Assembly (NCBI GenBank): GCA_019236925.1
Contig: JAFAID010000240.1
Location: 1 to 35,495 of the forward strand
DNA from: Mycobacterium sp.
Lineage (GTDB): Bacteria > Actinomycetota > Actinomycetes > Mycobacteriales > Mycobacteriaceae
Direction: 5' to 3'
DNA length: 35,495 nt
Part shown: positions 21,916-30,470 of the stretch, one piece after another
How positions within the stretch are numbered: position 1 is the first letter of the stretch
How the letters are laid out: every line of letters starts with the position of its first letter
The notes under the pieces: model-generated
What the model saw: the letters and a program-made list of their open reading frames with translations, nothing else
What the model was told of the DNA's origin: nothing
Database searches by the model: none
Program-made: the position numbers and the translations under genes

Positions 21916-23098
21916 CACACTGGCCGGTGGCCACCGGCTTGGTGTCGCCGATGTGCGCCAGCTGGGCGGCCACCTCCTTGGCCGTCAAGACGAAACCGGT
22001 GTCGTTGTCGTCGACCGCCGCGCCGAATACCACACCGAGCACCTGTCCATTGAGGTCAATTAACGGTCCGCCCGAATTACCTTGCTCCACACTGGCTCTC
22101 ACGGTATACACCTCGCGGTTGATCGTCGCGGTCCGGTAGATGTCAGGTCCGCTGAGTTCGATGAGTTCGCGAACTCTGGCCGGAGTTGCCACAAAGCCCC
22201 CACCACCGGGATAGCCCATCACTATTGCCTCGGTGCCCGATGTCACCGGGGTGTTGGCGAACGCCAGCGGGCCGGGCGCCAGATGGGGCACGGACAGGAT
22301 CGCGACGTCGACTGTCGGGTCGTAGGACACCACGGTGGCGTCATAAGGGTTGCCGCTCGCCTCGACGGTGACGCTGTTCGCGCCGGCCACCACGTGCGCG
22401 TTGGTCATCACCCGATCTGGCGAGAGGACAAATCCGCTGCCTTCCAACACTTTTTGACAGCCTGGCGCAATCGCGCGGATCTTGACGACGCTAGGTTGGG
22501 TGGCCGCCACCACCGGGTTGTTGGCCAGCGCCGCATCCGGGGCGGCCACCGCCACGACCGGCGTGCGACTGAACGGCTCCAGCACCTGCGGCAGACCCGA
22601 GGTGTCCAGCAGCGACGACAACCGCTTGGGCACGGTCTTGAGCCACTCCGGCGCAAAGTCGTTGACCTGGGCCAGCACCCGCGAGCCTCGCACCGCAGCG
22701 GCCAGGCTAGGCTGACCCGCCGACGACGTCAGCGGAGTCGCGAGCAGCCATGCCGCCACCAACACCACCACCAGCTGCACCGCGACCCCGATGAGCGAGT
22801 CTAAGAATCGGATCGAGTTGCTATGGATCGCGCCGCGGACCGCGCGGCCCAGCACCACGCCGGCGACCTCGCCGACGACGACCAGCCCCAGGATCAGAAA
22901 CAGCGCGGCGAACAGTTTGGCTCGCGGTGCGCTGATATGGGCGACAAGGTGCGGAGCCAGCAGCACGCCGGCGATCGCTCCGAGTAGCACACCGACGAAT
23001 GACAGCAGCGAACCGAGCGCTCCCGAACGCCAACCTGAGATCGCCGCGATGAAAGCGACTGCCAGCACAGCGATGTCGAGCCATTGAGAGGAGGTCAT
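21908..23098 (-). CDS. marP: MarP, membrane-anchored periplasmic serine protease
   Basis: A 396-residue protein. Four CvpA-like transmembrane helices (about 6-22, 28-50, 61-87, 98-121) anchor a chymotrypsin/HtrA-like protease domain with triad His235 (T-N-A-H-V-V), Asp264 (T-V-D-V-A-I-L) and Ser342 (G-N-S-G-G-P-L). Cys214 and Cys394 match the disulfide that stabilises the M. tuberculosis enzyme. MarP (Rv3671c) is required there for survival in acid and oxidative stress, partly by activating the peptidoglycan hydrolase RipA. It is the last gene of a minus-strand cluster; its ATG shares one base with the stop of the Nudix gene (TGATG). Confidence 0.95.
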   Translation of the reverse strand: MTSSQWLDIAVLAVAFIAAISGWRSGALGSLLSFVGVLLGAIAGVLLAPHLVAHISAPRAKLFAALFLILGLVVVGEVAGVVLGRAVRGAIHSNSIRFLDSLIGVAVQLVVVLVAAWLLATPLTSSAGQPSLAAAVRGSRVLAQVNDFAPEWLKTVPKRLSSLLDTSGLPQVLEPFSRTPVVAVAAPDAALANNPVVAATQPSVVKIRAIAPGCQKVLEGSGFVLSPDRVMTNAHVVAGANSVTVEASGNPYDATVVSYDPTVDVAILSVPHLAPGPLAFANTPVTSGTEAIVMGYPGGGGFVATPARVRELIELSGPDIYRTATINREVYTVRASVEQGNSGGPLIDLNGQVLGVVFGAAVDDNDTGFVLTAKEVAAQLAHIGDTKPVATGQCVS

Positions 23099-23937
23099 CA
23101 GGCATCATCCCCGTCGCCCACCAGGGCCATCGCTTCATCCAGCTCGCGGACATCGCTGGTGTCCCAGGGCTTAGCCCAACCAGCCACGTCCAACATCCCC
23201 GAAATCACTTGGCCAGTGAATCCCCAAACCAGCATCTCGTTCAACAGGAATGCCGGTCCCGCAAAGCGGCTGCTCAAGGTGCGCCGGTACACCATCAGCC
23301 GGTTGGTCGGATTAATGAACGCCCGCACCGGAACCCGGGCCACGATCGCTGTCTCAGCCTGATCGACGACCGCCACCGGACCCGGATCCGGCGAATACGC
23401 CAGCACCGGGACGACGTGAAAACCCGATGGCGGAATGAACATTCGCTCCAGCGTGGCCAGTGGATGCAGTCTGTCGGTGTCGATGCCAGTCTCTTCGCGT
23501 GCCTCTCGCAGCGCGGTAGTCACCGGGCCGTCGTCACGCGGATCGGACGCGCCCCCGGGAAATGCAGCTTGGCCCGCGTGGTGGCGCAGTGTTGAGGCCC
23601 GCACGGTGAGCAGCAGGTCCGCGTCGTCAGGGGGAGCACCGTTGGCCTGACCCGACGAGGGGCCCGAAAACAGCACCAGCACCGCTGCGTCCCGCCGGCT
23701 GTGCCGGTTCGCCGTTGCCTTGGCCCCGGTCACAATGGCCAGCAGCTCGGCGGGCAAACGACGCCGGTAGGCGTCCGGCACCCGACCAACATTGTCGACC
23801 AATGGACGCAGCCAGGGCGGCCCGAGCTCAGGCGTCAACGGAATCGCCCCTCGAGGGTGGGGAGTGCCCCCTGCGCTCACCGGCGCCTCCTTCGTCCATT
23901 CCCCCGGCCCGCGGTCCCCATCATCGCCGGGCATCAT
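23098..23937 (-). CDS. Nudix hydrolase, probable CoA pyrophosphatase (Rv3672c-like)
   Basis: A 279-residue Nudix protein. The L-L-T-V-R-A-S-T-L-R-H-H-A-G-Q-A-A-F-P-G segment (109-128) plus Nudix box ending R-E-A-R-E-E-T-G-I (144-152) is characteristic of the NudL group, which cuts CoA and acyl-CoA to 4'-phosphopantetheine and 3',5'-ADP. The annotated ATG overlaps the TlpA-like stop (ATGA, 23934-23937). The first ~35 residues are low-complexity; an internal GTG codon for residue 20 sits behind AAGGAGGCGCC and is a credible alternative start. It is cytoplasmic and could recycle CoA, though the enzyme has not been tested to my knowledge. Confidence 0.86.
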   Translation of the reverse strand: MMPGDDGDRGPGEWTKEAPVSAGGTPHPRGAIPLTPELGPPWLRPLVDNVGRVPDAYRRRLPAELLAIVTGAKATANRHSRRDAAVLVLFSGPSSGQANGAPPDDADLLLTVRASTLRHHAGQAAFPGGASDPRDDGPVTTALREAREETGIDTDRLHPLATLERMFIPPSGFHVVPVLAYSPDPGPVAVVDQAETAIVARVPVRAFINPTNRLMVYRRTLSSRFAGPAFLLNEMLVWGFTGQVISGMLDVAGWAKPWDTSDVRELDEAMALVGDGDDA

Positions 23938-24584
23938 CGTGTCAGATCTCCGACCGCAGCAGTGATCTCATCGGCGCTAGCGAAAGCGCGCGGGAGGGTC
24001 TGCGCAACGCTACCGTCCGAGCCCAGCACTACTGTCGCGGGCATCACATTTGGCACCCCCAGCGCCGCCGCGACCCGACGGCTACCGTCCTGCATAGTCG
24101 GCAATCGGACACCCAGCTCTGCCAACCGCAGTAAGGCGGCCGTCTCATTCTGGTCCTGGTGCACCGTCAGCACCATCACATCCGGCCCGACTCGTCGTTG
24201 ATACTCGGCCATAGCAGGCAATTCGGCCGCGCAGGGTGCACACCAGTACGCCCACAGGTTGAGCACGACGCGGTGCCCAGCCAGTGCCGGGCCCACGTCA
24301 ACGGGCGAGCCGTCGGCTGCGCATTCCGCCATCACACCGCGCAGCGCCGGCGGGCCGGGCTGCACCCCGGGGTGCGGGCACGGTGCGAGGCCGGCACGCT
24401 GTCGTGGTCCGGCCAGCGCCGCCGGGGTGTCGGCGTCGCGATGCTCGCGGACGGGACCGGTCGACGGGGCGGTTGACGAGTGGGACGCATGCCGCAGCTC
24501 AACGACCAACGCGACGAGCAACGCCGCGACGACCGCCAGGACCGCGACGGTCCAGCGGGTGGTTCGAGAGGTGAATGTGGTCAA
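23934..24584 (-). CDS. Membrane-anchored thioredoxin-like protein, TlpA/ResA type (Rv3673c-like)
   Basis: A 216-residue protein. An N-terminal signal anchor (about 11-30) precedes a linker with Cys69 and Cys88, then a thioredoxin fold with active site W-C-A-P-C (Cys115, Cys118) and the cis-Pro loop V-M-P-A-T-V-V-L (about 180-187). It should act outside the membrane as a thiol-disulfide reductase or oxidase; the extra cysteine pair before the fold may form a structural or regulatory disulfide. Its position upstream of MarP, which needs a periplasmic disulfide, is suggestive but does not prove a partnership. About 60 bp separate it from nth. Confidence 0.88.
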   Translation of the reverse strand: MTTFTSRTTRWTVAVLAVVAALLVALVVELRHASHSSTAPSTGPVREHRDADTPAALAGPRQRAGLAPCPHPGVQPGPPALRGVMAECAADGSPVDVGPALAGHRVVLNLWAYWCAPCAAELPAMAEYQRRVGPDVMVLTVHQDQNETAALLRLAELGVRLPTMQDGSRRVAAALGVPNVMPATVVLGSDGSVAQTLPRAFASADEITAAVGDLTR

Positions 24585-24643
24585 TTGGGTCCCGTTTGCA
24601 GCTCAGTCCGTTCTGGTGCGCCGTGCTCTTTCTATAGCCGGCG

Positions 24644-25435
24644 CTACAACCCGGCCAACGCCAGCAGGTGCTCGGTTTCGGGACCCTGTACCAGGGCGGC
24701 GGCGATCAGCGGCTCGGTGGGCCCGGTCCCGAAGGACGGGCAGTCCTTGGCCAGGACACAAACCCCGCACGCCGGTTTGCGGGCGTGGCACACCCGGCGA
24801 CCGTGGAAGATCACCCGGTGACTCAGCACGGTCCAGTCGTTGCGTTCGATGAGTTCGCCGACTGCATGCTCGACCCTGACCGGGTCCTCCTCCGCCGTCC
24901 AGCGCCAGCGCCGAACCAGCCGCCCGAAATGGGTATCGACGGTGATTCCGGGGACACCGAATGCGTTGCTCAGGATGACGTTGGCGGTCTTGCGTCCCAC
25001 TCCGGGCAGTGTCACGAGTTCTTCCATGGTGGCAGGCACTTCGCCGTCGAACCGCTCGACCAATGCCTGTCCCAGGCCGATTAGTGACGTCGCTTTGTTC
25101 CGGTAGAAGCCGGTGGGGCGGATCAGGGTTTCCAGTTCTTCGCGGTCGGCCTGCGCGTAGTCCACCGCGGTGCGGTAGCGGGCGAACAGCGCCGGGGTTG
25201 TGAGATTCACCCGCTTGTCGGTACTTTGCGCCGACAAGATCGTTGCCACCGCCAGCTCCAGCGGTGTGGTGAAATCCAACTCGCAATACACATGCGGAAA
25301 CGCTTGTCCAAGTTTGCGATTCATGCGGCGAGCTCGCCGGACTAAACCTAAGCGGGTTTCCGAAGACCAGCGAGCGGCGACCGTAGCGTCCGCCGCACCC
25401 GGCACCTGGGCTGCTGCGCGAGAAGGTTTGCCCAT
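24644..25435 (-). CDS. nth: Endonuclease III (DNA glycosylase/AP lyase)
   Basis: A 263-residue base-excision-repair enzyme that removes oxidised pyrimidines and cleaves the abasic site. The helix-hairpin-helix is [13 protein letters not shown] with catalytic Lys149; catalytic Asp167 is in I-T-V-D-T-H-F. The 4Fe-4S ligands are C216, C223, C226, C232 (C-x6-C-x2-C-x5-C). I use ATG 25435, preceded by GAGGGTGATA; a GTG two codons earlier (25441) is possible but sits on the ribosome-binding site. The first ~20 residues are variable and the conserved part begins at R-W-S-S-E-T-R-L. It is the first gene of the cluster ending with marP. Confidence 0.95.
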   Translation of the reverse strand: MGKPSRAAAQVPGAADATVAARWSSETRLGLVRRARRMNRKLGQAFPHVYCELDFTTPLELAVATILSAQSTDKRVNLTTPALFARYRTAVDYAQADREELETLIRPTGFYRNKATSLIGLGQALVERFDGEVPATMEELVTLPGVGRKTANVILSNAFGVPGITVDTHFGRLVRRWRWTAEEDPVRVEHAVGELIERNDWTVLSHRVIFHGRRVCHARKPACGVCVLAKDCPSFGTGPTEPLIAAALVQGPETEHLLALAGL

Positions 25436-25501
25436 TATCACCCTCGACAGAGTACTAATTCGTGATCCCGCTGAGACCTTAGCCGTGTTTACTTACGGCT
25501 T

Positions 25502-25882
25502 GTGTCTTGGTTGCTCGTGGCATTCATCCCGGGGTTGCTGATGCTGGCGACTTTCGGGCTTGAACGGCTGGAAGCCGGCCTAGAAAAGGACACGGTTACG
25601 GCAAGCGATGTCGCGGAATTTCTCGAGCAGGCTGAGCCTATCGACATGCGCATATTGGCCCGCGAGGGAATGCCTGAGGCTTTAGATTGCCTGCATCGCC
25701 GCATCGGCCGCGTCAGCGCTGAATCGCCCTACTGGCCGGGTGACGCCGAGCCGGCAACTGATCCGTTGCTGAGGGGCGCCTTTATTTCCGCCGCTCAACG
25801 TCCGGGCTTACCGAGACAGCGGCACAACCATTCGCAGGCGAATCGGCAATTTGGCCCGCCTCAGCATGCCAATCGTGTGTAG
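25502..25882 (+). CDS. Small membrane protein, Rv3675-like
   Basis: A 126-residue protein with one N-terminal transmembrane helix (S-W-L-L-V-A-F-I-P-G-L-L-M-L-A-T-F-G-L, residues 2-20). It is followed by an acidic helical domain (E-R-L-E-A-G-L-E-K-D-T-V-T-A-S-D-V-A-E-F-L-E-Q-A) and a disordered Gln/Arg/His/Asn-rich tail. The length matches M. tuberculosis Rv3675 (125 residues), which is uncharacterised. GTG 25502 follows an A/T-rich TTTACT element 8 bases upstream, and an inverted repeat GCCGT/ACGGC (25482-25498) covers that promoter. It sits 110 bp before crp on the same strand. Confidence 0.75.
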   Translation: MSWLLVAFIPGLLMLATFGLERLEAGLEKDTVTASDVAEFLEQAEPIDMRILAREGMPEALDCLHRRIGRVSAESPYWPGDAEPATDPLLRGAFISAAQRPGLPRQRHNHSQANRQFGPPQHANRV

Positions 25883-25920
25883 CGTTGGCACGTCGAGTTG
25901 ATAGCTGACCCCTAGACTGC

Positions 25921-25942
25921 GGGTCGGCCGGCCAACCGACCC
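25921..25942 (+). promoter_or_regulatory. Inverted repeat in the crp promoter/leader
   Basis: GGGTCGG (25921-25927) and CCGACCC (25936-25942) form perfect 7-bp arms around 8 bp, starting directly after a TAGACT -10-like hexamer (25914-25919). The repeat therefore spans the likely crp transcription start, suited to an operator or a 5' leader hairpin. It does not match the Crp consensus. Confidence 0.35.
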
Positions 25943-25992
25943 GGGCACTGAGCCTGTGCCGACCAGAGTCAGTTGAATAGCTAAGGGGCAAC

Positions 25993-26667
25993 GTGGACGA
26001 GATCCTGGCGAGGGCCGGAATCTTCCAGGGGGTTGAACCGAGCGCCGTCGCCGCGCTGACCAAGCAACTGCAGCCTGTCGACTTCCCCCGCGGACATACG
26101 GTTTTCGCGGAGGGTGAGCCGGGTGACCGGCTGTACATCATCATTTCCGGAAAGGTCAAGATCGGCCGCCGTTCGCCGGACGGACGGGAGAATCTGCTGA
26201 CCATCATGGGTCCCTCCGACATGTTCGGTGAACTGTCGATCTTCGACCCCGGGCCCCGGACCTCCAGCGCCACCACAATCACCGAGGTGCGCGCGGTGTC
26301 GATGGATCGCGACGCGTTGCGGGCCTGGATCGCGGATCGACCTGAAATCGCCGAGCAGCTGCTGCGGGTGCTCGCTCGCCGACTGCGACGCACGAACAAC
26401 AACCTCGCCGACCTCATCTTCACCGACGTTCCGGGCCGGGTCGCCAAGCAGCTGCTGCAGCTGGCTCAGCGTTTCGGTACCCAGGAAGGTGGCGCGATGC
26501 GGGTCACCCACGACCTGACGCAGGAGGAGATCGCCCAGCTGGTCGGCGCTTCGCGCGAGACCGTGAACAAGGCGCTGGCCGACTTCGCCCACCGAGGCTG
26601 GATTCGCCTGGAGGGCAAGAGCGTGCTGATCTCGGACTCGGAGCGGCTCGCGAGGCGCGCGCGGTAG
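25993..26667 (+). CDS. crp: Crp, cAMP receptor protein family regulator
   Basis: A 224-residue homodimeric transcription factor, the exact size of M. tuberculosis Rv3676. The cyclic-nucleotide domain (about 10-115) has the phosphate-binding cassette [15 protein letters not shown] (78-92). The hinge helix ([14 protein letters not shown]) leads to a winged helix whose recognition helix is [11 protein letters not shown] (185-195). It binds TGTGA-N6-TCACA-like sites and controls genes such as whiB1 and rpfA in M. tuberculosis. The GTG start is preceded by AAGGGG. The 3' end lies 16 bp from the convergent MBL gene. Confidence 0.97.
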   Translation: MDEILARAGIFQGVEPSAVAALTKQLQPVDFPRGHTVFAEGEPGDRLYIIISGKVKIGRRSPDGRENLLTIMGPSDMFGELSIFDPGPRTSSATTITEVRAVSMDRDALRAWIADRPEIAEQLLRVLARRLRRTNNNLADLIFTDVPGRVAKQLLQLAQRFGTQEGGAMRVTHDLTQEEIAQLVGASRETVNKALADFAHRGWIRLEGKSVLISDSERLARRAR

Positions 26668-26683
26668 CTTCGCCCAGCCCCGC

Positions 26684-27475
26684 TCAGCGACGCAGATAGT
26701 CGAGCTGCGCCTGCACCGACCATTCCGCGACGCCCCACAGTTCCTCGTCGACGTCGAGGTAGACATGCTCGACAACCTGGCGTGCAGTGGCGTCGTCGCC
26801 GAGAGCACGCAATGCCGAGCGCACCTGCTCCAGCCGTTGCTCGCGGTGTGCCAGGTATCCCGACGCCACGGCCTCCAGATTGGCCAGCTCCGGCCCGTGG
26901 CCGGGTAGCACTGTCCGCTGGCCCAGCCCGCGCAGCCGGTGCAGCGACTCGAGGTAGGCGGCCAGACTGCCGTCCTCGGTGTCGATGACGGTTGTTCCCC
27001 GACCCAACACGGTGTCTGCTGTCAGCACGGCATCGTCGAGCACGAACGACAGTGAATCGGCGGTGTGGCCGGGCGTCGCCAACACCGTGATCCGCAGGCC
27101 CGCAGCTTCGATCACTTCACCGTCGGTCAGCTCGGCGCTGAGGCCACGCAGGAACCCGCTACCGGCGGAGCGCACCGGTGCGCCGGTCAGGTCGACCAGC
27201 TTGTCGATGGCGTCGGTGTGGTCGGCGTGCCGATGACTGATCAGCACCACCGCGATGCGGCCCAAGCCCGCGATTTTCGCGATGTGCTCGTCATCGTCGG
27301 GGCCGGGATCGACGACCACCACCTCGTCACTGCCTGGTCCGCGTAGCACCCAGGTGTTAGTGCCCTCCAGCGTCAACAGGCCTGGATTGTCGGCCAGCAG
27401 CACCGATGCGGTATCGCTGACCGTACGCAGCCGACCGTAAGCGGGATGCGTCAGCGGCTCAGCGGTGCCGGTCAC
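26684..27475 (-). CDS. Metallo-beta-lactamase-fold hydrolase, LACTB2/GloB-like (Rv3677c-like)
   Basis: A 263-residue protein with zinc-ligand motif S-H-R-H-A-D-H (H81, H83, D85, H86), a further His in A-T-P-G-H-T-A-D, the bridging Asp in L-T-A-D-T-V, and L-P-G-H-G-P-E. The E-G-T-N-T-W-V-L-R-G segment (37-46) and helical C-terminus (about 200-263, ending Y-L-R-R) fit the LACTB2-like branch, some of whose members are nucleases, so hydroxyacylglutathione hydrolase activity should not be assumed. It lies 5 bp after the RidA gene and is probably co-transcribed with it and the DUF4177 gene. Confidence 0.88.
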   Translation of the reverse strand: MTGTAEPLTHPAYGRLRTVSDTASVLLADNPGLLTLEGTNTWVLRGPGSDEVVVVDPGPDDDEHIAKIAGLGRIAVVLISHRHADHTDAIDKLVDLTGAPVRSAGSGFLRGLSAELTDGEVIEAAGLRITVLATPGHTADSLSFVLDDAVLTADTVLGRGTTVIDTEDGSLAAYLESLHRLRGLGQRTVLPGHGPELANLEAVASGYLAHREQRLEQVRSALRALGDDATARQVVEHVYLDVDEELWGVAEWSVQAQLDYLRR

Positions 27476-27480
27476 GGTCG

Positions 27481-27936
27481 TTACCTGACCTCGACCACCA
27501 GCTCGACTTCCACCGGCGCGTCCAACGGCAATTCGCTTACGCCGACGGCCGATCGGGCGTGGCTGCCGCGATCACCGAACACCTCGGCAAGCAGATCAGA
27601 TGCGCCGTTGACCACGCCCGGCTGGCCGTTGAATCCGGGCGCGGATGCGACGAATCCGACCACCTTGACCACCCGGGTTACCGCGTCGATGCCTACCAGC
27701 GAATCCAGCGCGGCCAGTGCGTTGAGCGCGCAGATACGGGCCAGCGCCTTGCCCTGCTCGGGGGTGACATCAGCTCCGAGCTTGCCGGTCGCGGCCAGTT
27801 CGCCGGCCTGCATCGGCAACTGCCCCGACGTGTACACCAGGTCGCCGGCCCGCACCGCGGGAACGTAGGAGGCCAACGGCTTGGCCACCTCGGGAAGTTC
27901 TATCCCCAGCTCCCCGAGCCGGACAGACACACTCAT
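27481..27936 (-). CDS. RidA (YjgF/YER057c/UK114) family enamine/imine deaminase (Rv3678c-like)
   Basis: A 151-residue RidA-like protein, slightly longer than the ~130-residue core. It carries the family segments V-R-A-G-D-L-V-Y-T-S-G-Q-L-P, N-A-L-A-A-L-D-S-L-V-G and the C-terminal V-E-L-V-V-E-V. It belongs to the Rid subgroup near K-V-V-G-F-V-A-S-A-P-G-F, and the catalytic Arg of archetypal RidA (in the R-A/T-C motif) is not evident, so deaminase activity is uncertain. ATG 27936 overlaps the DUF4177 stop (ATGA). Confidence 0.87.
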   Translation of the reverse strand: MSVSVRLGELGIELPEVAKPLASYVPAVRAGDLVYTSGQLPMQAGELAATGKLGADVTPEQGKALARICALNALAALDSLVGIDAVTRVVKVVGFVASAPGFNGQPGVVNGASDLLAEVFGDRGSHARSAVGVSELPLDAPVEVELVVEVR

Positions 27937-28094
27937 TTCGGGCGTTTCAAATATGCGACGTGCTGCTCACCTGTGGGGCCGGGCAGCACCGAAACGAGCT
28001 CCCACCCGTCGGCACCCCACTGGTCGAGGATCTGCTTGGTGGCGTGTGTCAACAGCGGGACCGTCGCGTACTCCCATGTGGTGGGTTGGCTCAT
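27933..28094 (-). CDS. DUF4177-like small protein (Rv3678A-like)
   Basis: A 53-residue protein, M-S-Q-P-T-T-W-E-Y-A-T-V-P-L-L-T-H and ending Y-L-K-R-P-K. The W-E-Y-A-T-V-P ... I-L-D-Q-W-G-A-D-G-W-E-L-V-S-V pattern is typical of DUF4177 proteins: a short beta-strand, a helix, then G-W-E-L-V. It is too short for many automated callers but has the same length and neighbours as M. tuberculosis Rv3678A. Its stop TGA overlaps the ridA start, so the three minus-strand genes form an operon. Function unknown. Confidence 0.85.
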   Translation of the reverse strand: MSQPTTWEYATVPLLTHATKQILDQWGADGWELVSVLPGPTGEQHVAYLKRPK

Positions 28095-28136
28095 ATCCCG
28101 AGCTTATCGGCAGCGGGGTCCGGGCCTCTGGCGCCC

Positions 28137-28204
28137 GGCGACGATGCCCGCAGCGAAGCGGCGGGAGGTGGGGGTACCGCCCGCTTGCGGGGGAGAGGCG
28201 GGCA
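28137..28204 (+). repeat. REP/MIRU-like element before bagA
   Basis: GGCGACGATGC ... GCGAAGCGGCGGGAGG followed by several short G/C palindromes (for example CCCGC ... GCGGG and CCGC-TTGC-GGGG) fills the gap between the divergent DUF4177 and bagA genes. It shares the GACGATGC and GAAGCG cores with elements at 11513 and 30373-30470. Confidence 0.45.
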
Positions 28205-28211
28205 GTGTGGA

Positions 28212-28217
28212 TAGCAT
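28212..28217 (+). promoter_or_regulatory. -10 element TAGCAT of bagA
   Basis: TAGCAT ends 6 bases before GTG 28224, the spacing of a leaderless start. The in-frame TTG at 28221 is therefore less likely to be the initiator. Confidence 0.45.
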
Positions 28218-28223
28218 GCATTG

Positions 28224-29243
28224 GTGGGGACCATACCGACCGGCGGCAGTACCGCCCGCTGGCCATCGCGATTGTCGAAGGCCCGTCTGCATTTCGTGAC
28301 CGGCAAAGGCGGTACCGGCAAGTCGACGGTGGCCGCCGCGCTCGCGCTGACTCTCGCGTCCGGTGGGCGCAAGGTCTTGCTCATCGAAGTCGAAGGGCGC
28401 CAAGGCATTGCGCAACTCTTCGACGTGCCGCCGCTGCCCTACAAAGAGCTAAAGATCGCCACTGCCGAGCACGGTGGTCACGTCAACGCGCTGGCGATCG
28501 ACATCGAAGCCGCGTTCCTGGAATACCTCGACATGTTCTACAACCTCGGCATCGCCGGCAAAGCGATGCGGCGCATCGAGGCGATCGAGTTCGCGACAAC
28601 CATCGCGCCCGGCCTGCGCGACGTTTTGCTCACCGGCAAGATCAAGGAATCGGTGACCCGCGTCGACAAGAACAAGCTGCCGGTGTACGACGCGATTGTC
28701 GTCGACGCGCCTCCAACCGGCCGCATCGCACGCTTTCTGGACGTCACCAGGGCGGTGTCCGATCTGGCCAAGGGCGGCCCAGTGTACTCGCAGGCCGAAG
28801 GTGTGGTGAAGCTCCTGCACTCAGATCAAACGGCCATCCACCTGGTGACCCTTCTGGAGGCGCTGCCGATGCAGGAGACGATGGAGGCAATCGACGAGTT
28901 GCAGGGGCTGGGCCTGCCCATCGGCAGCGTGATCGTCAACCGCAATATCGCCGCTTACCTGCAACCCGACGATCTCGCCAAAGCCGCTGAGGGCGATGTC
29001 GATGCCGACGCGGTGCGTGCGGGCCTGGCGGCCGCCGGCATCAAGCTGGGCGATACAGACTTCGCGGGGTTGCTGACCGAGACCATCCAGCATGCCACCC
29101 GGATGACCGCGCGAGCAGCAACCGCAGAGGAGCTCGACGAGCTGAAGGTGCCACGCCTGGAGCTACCGACCATCGCCGACGGGGTCGACCTGGGCAGCCT
29201 CTACGAGCTTTCTGAATCGCTTGCGCAGCAGGGGGTTCGATGA
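28224..29243 (+). CDS. bagA: BagA, Get3/ArsA-like ATPase subunit (Rv3679-like)
   Basis: A 339-residue SIMIBI-class ATPase. The deviant Walker [10 protein letters not shown] (27-35) retains both lysines, including the signature lysine that reaches across a dimer interface. Switch II is V-V-D-A-P-P-T-G-R, close to Get3's D-T-A-P-T-G. In M. tuberculosis, BagA and BagB form a complex structurally related to the tail-anchored-protein chaperone Get3; loss causes glycerol-dependent growth defects, and the client is unknown. No arsenite-binding cysteines are evident. ATGA overlap with bagB (29240-29243) indicates equimolar synthesis. Confidence 0.92.
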   Translation: MGTIPTGGSTARWPSRLSKARLHFVTGKGGTGKSTVAAALALTLASGGRKVLLIEVEGRQGIAQLFDVPPLPYKELKIATAEHGGHVNALAIDIEAAFLEYLDMFYNLGIAGKAMRRIEAIEFATTIAPGLRDVLLTGKIKESVTRVDKNKLPVYDAIVVDAPPTGRIARFLDVTRAVSDLAKGGPVYSQAEGVVKLLHSDQTAIHLVTLLEALPMQETMEAIDELQGLGLPIGSVIVNRNIAAYLQPDDLAKAAEGDVDADAVRAGLAAAGIKLGDTDFAGLLTETIQHATRMTARAATAEELDELKVPRLELPTIADGVDLGSLYELSESLAQQGVR

Positions 29244-30409
29244 GTACCACACCACCGACCCTGGATATTGCCTCGATTCTGACCGATACCTCTAATCGTG
29301 TTGTGGTGTGCTGTGGTGCGGGCGGGGTCGGCAAGACCACCACTGCCGCCGCGATGGCGCTGCGCGCAGCCGAATACGGCCGCACGGTGGTGGTTTTGAC
29401 GATCGACCCGGCTAAGCGGCTGGCACAAGCATTGGGAATCAGCGACCTCGGCAATTCCCCGCAACGCGTGCCGCTGGCTCCGGAGGTGCCCGGCCAGCTG
29501 TTCGCGATGATGCTCGACATGCGGCGCACGTTCGACGAGATGGTGATTCAGTATTCGGGAGCCGATCGGGCGCAAGCGATTTTGGACAACCAGTTCTATC
29601 AGACGGTCGCTACGTCACTGGCCGGCACCCAGGAGTACATGGCGATGGAGAAGCTCGGCCAGCTGCTGAGCGAGGACCGCTGGGATCTGGTTGTGGTGGA
29701 CACTCCACCGTCGCGCAATGCGCTGGACTTCCTCGACGCGCCAAAACGGTTGGGCAGCTTCATGGACAGCCGGTTATGGCGATTGCTGTTAGGGCCCGGG
29801 CGTGGGATCGGACGGCTCGTCACCGGCGCAGTCGGCTTGGCGATGAAGGCACTGTCAACGGTCCTCGGTTCGCAGATGCTCTCCGACGCCGCGGGTTTCG
29901 TCCGATCGCTGGATGCTACGTTCGGCGGCTTCCGGGAGAAGGCGGACCGAACCTACGCGTTGTTGAAGCGCCGCGGCACCCAGTTCGTGGTGGTGTCGGC
30001 CGCCGAGCCGGACGCGCTTCGAGAGGCGTCGTTCTTCGTGGACCGGCTTTCGGAGGAACGGATGCCGCTGGCCGGACTCATCCTCAACCGAACCCATCCG
30101 ATGTTGTGCTCGTTGCCGGTCGAGCGGGCCATTGACGGAGCCGCGACGCTCGAGAGTGAGCCGGAAGCCACCGACGCACCGGGCACGAGGGACTTGGCAA
30201 CGGCCGTCCTGCAGATCCACGCTGACCGCGCGGCGACTTCCAAACGCGAGATCCGGCTGCTGTCCCGGTTCACCGGAGCCAATCCCCACGTGGCCATCGT
30301 CGGGGTGCCGTCGCTGCCGTTCGACGTCTCCGATCTGGAGGCGTTGCGGGCGATCGCCGACCAGATGACGGCGGTCGGTGACGATGCGGGCCGCGAAGCG
30401 GCCCGATGA
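29240..30409 (+). CDS. bagB: BagB, Get3/ArsA-like ATPase subunit (Rv3680-like)
   Basis: A 389-residue partner of BagA. Its P-loop is G-A-G-G-V-G-K-T-T (26-34): the catalytic Lys is present, but the upstream signature Lys of the deviant Walker A is Ala, unlike BagA. Switch II is [10 protein letters not shown] Met/Leu-rich segment (M-E-K-L-G-Q-L-L ... [16 protein letters not shown]) could form the hydrophobic client-binding region typical of Get3. The last residues, D-D-A-G-R-E-A-A-R, and the stop codon are encoded by the first copy of a tandem 40-bp repeat. Confidence 0.92.
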   Translation: MSTTPPTLDIASILTDTSNRVVVCCGAGGVGKTTTAAAMALRAAEYGRTVVVLTIDPAKRLAQALGISDLGNSPQRVPLAPEVPGQLFAMMLDMRRTFDEMVIQYSGADRAQAILDNQFYQTVATSLAGTQEYMAMEKLGQLLSEDRWDLVVVDTPPSRNALDFLDAPKRLGSFMDSRLWRLLLGPGRGIGRLVTGAVGLAMKALSTVLGSQMLSDAAGFVRSLDATFGGFREKADRTYALLKRRGTQFVVVSAAEPDALREASFFVDRLSEERMPLAGLILNRTHPMLCSLPVERAIDGAATLESEPEATDAPGTRDLATAVLQIHADRAATSKREIRLLSRFTGANPHVAIVGVPSLPFDVSDLEALRAIADQMTAVGDDAGREAAR

Positions 30410-30470
30410 AGGAGCCGGCCCATCAAGTTCGGTCGGCGACGATGCGGGCCGTGAAGCGGCCCGCTGAGGG
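30373..30470 (+). repeat. Tandem 40-bp direct repeats at the end of bagB
   Basis: GGTCGGYGACGATGCGGGCC (first half) continues into GYGAAGCGGCCCGMTGARGG; copies lie at 30373-30412 and 30431-30470, 58 bp apart. Each contains a hairpin CGGGCCG-NGAAG-CGGCCCG, so the pair may also terminate bagAB and the convergent whiB4. Copy one overlaps the last nine codons and stop of bagB. Confidence 0.8.
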
